Positions 13,762-14,897 of a stretch of 14,897 nt of DNA are shown here, piece after piece (position 1 is the first letter of the stretch; every line of letters begins with the position of its first letter). The notes below the pieces were generated by a model. It had not been told where the DNA came from, did not search any database, and was given only the letters and a program-made list of their open reading frames with translations. Origin of the DNA: Thermoplasmata archaeon (GTDB taxonomy: Archaea; Thermoplasmatota; Thermoplasmata; Lutacidiplasmatales; UBA184). A program made the translations under genes and the position numbers. The stretch is from assembly GCA_030037695.1 (NCBI GenBank), contig JASHQF010000157.1:1-14897 (forward strand), read 5' to 3'.

Positions 13762-13934
13762 CGGGCCGACGGCTTGCGCAGCCCGAGCCCTTCCTCGATG
13801 TACAGCGCTGCCTGCGTCGAGGTCGACCGGCGGTCGTCCTCGGCCGCCTTCCTCAGGCGACGGAGGATGGCCGGCTCAAGGTACACGGCGAGTCCGACGC
13901 GGCGCTTTTCCTTGCTCTTCGGGGGTCGTGGCAT
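13758..13934 (-). CDS. Ribbon-helix-helix DNA-binding protein
   Basis: 58 residues from ATG 13934. A basic N-terminus (PRPPKSKEKRR) leads into a beta strand VGLAVYL, helix PAILRRLRKAAEDD, a turn, and helix STQAALYIEEGLGL. This is the CopG/Arc-like RHH fold, a dimer that inserts its strand pair into the DNA major groove. An in-frame upstream ATG at 13997 is possible, but GAGGAG (minus strand, 13950-13945) lies 10 nt before ATG 13934 as a good Shine-Dalgarno site, which decides the start. It is unlike most first genes here in having a leader, about 64 nt, with GC-rich hairpins. No toxin gene adjoins it, so it is more likely a stand-alone, possibly self-regulating repressor than an antitoxin. 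Confidence 0.78.
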   Translation of the reverse strand: MPRPPKSKEKRRVGLAVYLEPAILRRLRKAAEDDRRSTSTQAALYIEEGLGLRKPSAR

Positions 13935-13944
13935 CGTTGCTTCT

Positions 13945-13950
13945 CTCCTC
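13945..13950 (-). promoter_or_regulatory. Shine-Dalgarno site of the RHH gene
   Basis: The minus strand reads gaggag, 10 nt upstream of ATG 13934. It is the clearest ribosome-binding site in front of any first gene in the window and fixes the start. Confidence 0.6.
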
Positions 13951-13969
13951 AGGTTGGTGCGGGCGAGCT

Positions 13970-13994
13970 CGGGACCCGGTCCCGTGCGCGCGGG
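13970..13994 (-). repeat. Overlapping inverted repeats in the RHH gene leader
   Basis: CGGGACC-C-GGTCCCG (13970-13984) is a perfect inverted repeat with 7-nt arms. CCCG-N6-CGGG (13981-13994) shares bases 13981-13984 with it, so in RNA the two stems exclude each other. They lie between the predicted transcription start and the ribosome-binding site. They could be an operator in DNA or a leader structure in RNA. Confidence 0.4.
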
Positions 13995-14003
13995 CACCGT
14001 ATT

Positions 14004-14056
14004 CTATGCGTCGTAGTCCGTTTAATAGCTACGGTTGAAGGGAGGTCACTACGTAG
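14004..14056. promoter_or_regulatory. Repeated CTACG/CGTAG half-sites in the RHH promoter region
   Basis: CTATG at 14004, CGTAG at 14012, CTACG at 14029, and the palindrome CTACGTAG at 14049-14056 (two overlapping half-sites). They surround the TATA-like box of the RHH gene. The first pair forms CTATG-CGT-CGTAG, an imperfect 13-bp palindrome. Clustered short half-sites are typical of RHH operators, so self-regulation is a reasonable guess. Confidence 0.4.
14019..14029 (-). promoter_or_regulatory. TATA-like box for the RHH gene
   Basis: The minus strand reads ctattaaacgg, the most A/T-rich box in the region, predicting transcription start near 13998. A second possible box, gcatagaatacgg (14010-13998), would shift the start to about 13978. 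Confidence 0.5.
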
Positions 14057-14063
14057 ACACCGT

Positions 14064-14093
14064 GTAACGGCTTCGCATACCACAAGCCGTTGC
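14064..14093. repeat. Stem-loop with 8-bp perfect arms in the divergent intergenic region
   Basis: AACGGCTT (14066-14073) and AAGCCGTT (14084-14091) are perfect inverted arms around a 10-nt loop; a G.T pair and a G-C pair extend the stem to 10 bp. It lies about 45 nt upstream of the TATA box of the coiled-coil gene and upstream of the RHH promoter, so it is not a terminator of either. It could be an operator or part of a small RNA. Confidence 0.45.
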
Positions 14094-14135
14094 TCGGCGA
14101 CGGCGCCGAGGTCGCTCGACGCCTCGGGGACGCCA

Positions 14136-14146
14136 CGTATATAGAC
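14136..14146 (+). promoter_or_regulatory. TATA box for the coiled-coil protein gene
   Basis: cgtatatagac is the best match to a consensus archaeal TATA box in the window. Its centre is 28 nt before ATG 14169, giving a leader of 2-3 nt. Confidence 0.6.
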
Positions 14147-14168
14147 CTCGGGACCCCATCCGCGCCCG

Positions 14169-14897
14169 ATGGCCGCCACGCCGGCGACGCCTCCGGGAGC
14201 GCCGACTTCGCTCCGGGTCCAGGTCCTGCGCGAGCTCCAGTCGATGATCGACGAGCGGGAGGTCCGCGACCGGATCGACCGCGGCCCGCTCGCCGAGACG
14301 AAGGGCAAGGAGCACTGGATCCTCCACCTGCTCCTGCGGGCCGACGAGGTGAGCCAGACCCACCTCTCCACGCTCGTCGGGACCGCCTACTCCAACCTCA
14401 GCTCCCGCCTCCAGCTCCTCGAGGAGCGGATCGCGCGCGTCGAGGCCGCGGAGCAGGCGGTCGGCGCCGAGGTGAAGGCAGGGCTCGAGGCGCTCAGCGC
14501 CGCGCTCGGCGAGAAGGTCGCCCACGACCTGGGCGCCGGGTTCGAGAAAGGTTCCGAACGCCTCGGCGAGCTCCTGCTCGGCAATCTCGAGACGAAGTGG
14601 AAGCCGATCGGCGACTCGATCGAGACGTTCGCCCGTGCCTCCCACCAGCTCACGAAGGACGTCGGGGACACCTACCGCGCCGCGACCCAGACCCGCCTCC
14701 TGCTCAACGAGAACGCGCGGCGGATGATCGACCTCGGCCGGGACCTGGTCGCGCTCGAGGAGAGCCTCAAGCTGTCCCTGAGCAAGACGATCGAGGAGGC
14801 GCTCGCGCCCCTCGAGGACCGGATCGCGACCCTGGAGGGTCGCCGCCCGGCCGCCGAGGCGGCCGCCGATCCGCCCGCCCCGCAGGACCCGCCCGCG
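14169..14897 (+). CDS. Coiled-coil protein of unknown function (3' end outside window)
   Basis: 243 codons are open from ATG 14169 to the window edge. After a Pro/Ala-rich start (1-13), residues 14-92 form predicted helices: VLRELQSMIDEREVRDRIDRG, KEHWILHLLLRADEVSQTHLSTLV, and a heptad-like stretch SSRLQLLEERIARVEAAE. Residues 95-225 continue as long amphipathic helices with few prolines (ALSAALGEKVAHDLG, RMIDLGRDLVALEESLKLSLSK, LEDRIATLEGR), and a Pro/Ala-rich segment begins near 227. No membrane helix, Cys motif or enzyme motif is visible. The first helical part might be a winged-helix-like or oligomerisation unit, but I cannot assign a family. It has a strong, probably leaderless promoter of its own and diverges from the RHH gene across 234 nt. 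Confidence 0.8.
   Translation, partial: MAATPATPPGAPTSLRVQVLRELQSMIDEREVRDRIDRGPLAETKGKEHWILHLLLRADEVSQTHLSTLVGTAYSNLSSRLQLLEERIARVEAAEQAVGAEVKAGLEALSAALGEKVAHDLGAGFEKGSERLGELLLGNLETKWKPIGDSIETFARASHQLTKDVGDTYRAATQTRLLLNENARRMIDLGRDLVALEESLKLSLSKTIEEALAPLEDRIATLEGRRPAAEAAADPPAPQDPPA

Noticed and set aside
13758..13934. RHH protein as the antitoxin of a toxin-antitoxin pair
   Set aside because: The genes on both sides are a convergent acyl-CoA dehydrogenase and a divergent coiled-coil gene; no small toxin-like frame adjoins it.
14041..14100. tRNA or other structured RNA gene around the 14064-14093 stem-loop
   Set aside because: No acceptor, D or T arms and no T-loop consensus could be fitted to the flanking bases.

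Overview
The window is a gene-dense, roughly 70% GC stretch of an archaeal chromosome. Archaeal markers are ribosomal protein S6e overlapping translation initiation factor aIF2-gamma, a FlaK/PibD-type prepilin peptidase, a Ser/His (S26B) signal peptidase, and TATA-like boxes about 26 nt upstream of start codons with no Shine-Dalgarno site in front of most first genes (leaderless style). High GC combined with de novo NAD synthesis, amino-acid/propionate-type metabolism and leaderless promoters would fit an uncultured Thermoplasmatota lineage. That placement is inference; no rRNA is present.

Layout. 1-384 (+): 3' end of an unrecognised gene with an Ala/Pro/Lys-rich tail. 477-602 (+): a 41-residue one-helix membrane protein with its own promoter. 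586-2529 (-): an operon of the B12-binding small subunit of methylmalonyl-CoA mutase, the MeaB chaperone GTPase (ATGA overlap), and a membrane-anchored FAM173-like methyltransferase. 2630-3553 (-): prepilin peptidase. 3732-5520 (+): S6e, aIF2-gamma and a Trm112-like zinc ribbon, joined by ATGA and GTGA overlaps. 5559-6218 (-): cyclase/formamidase family hydrolase. 6337-7695 (+): signal peptidase with long cytoplasmic extensions. 7726-9580 (+): ribose-phosphate pyrophosphokinase and a GNAT protein. 9529-10854 (-): a tandem-duplicated PD-(D/E)XK nuclease-like protein. 10946-12514 (+): L-aspartate oxidase. 12562-13761 (+): acyl-CoA dehydrogenase of isovaleryl-CoA dehydrogenase type. 13758-13934 (-): ribbon-helix-helix regulator with a structured leader. 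14169-14897 (+): start of a coiled-coil protein that runs off the window.

How the genes fit together. The isovaleryl-CoA dehydrogenase-like enzyme (leucine breakdown) and the mutase subunit/MeaB pair (propionyl- and methylmalonyl-CoA, from valine/isoleucine breakdown among other sources) suggest an amino-acid-using heterotroph. PRS and NadB supply PRPP and iminoaspartate for nucleotide and NAD synthesis. S6e/aIF2-gamma/Trm112 is a translation unit. Prepilin peptidase and signal peptidase serve protein export and surface filaments, but no pilin or archaellin lies nearby.

Most interesting points: (1) the 441-residue nuclease-like protein is an internal duplication whose second copy lost the ExK catalytic pair but kept a four-cysteine cluster; (2) the 13935-14168 intergenic region carries repeated CTACG half-sites, overlapping hairpins in the RHH leader and a 10-bp stem-loop; (3) a consistent TATA-to-start spacing moves several start codons inward. 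No CRISPR array, rRNA, tRNA, insertion sequence or replication origin was seen.
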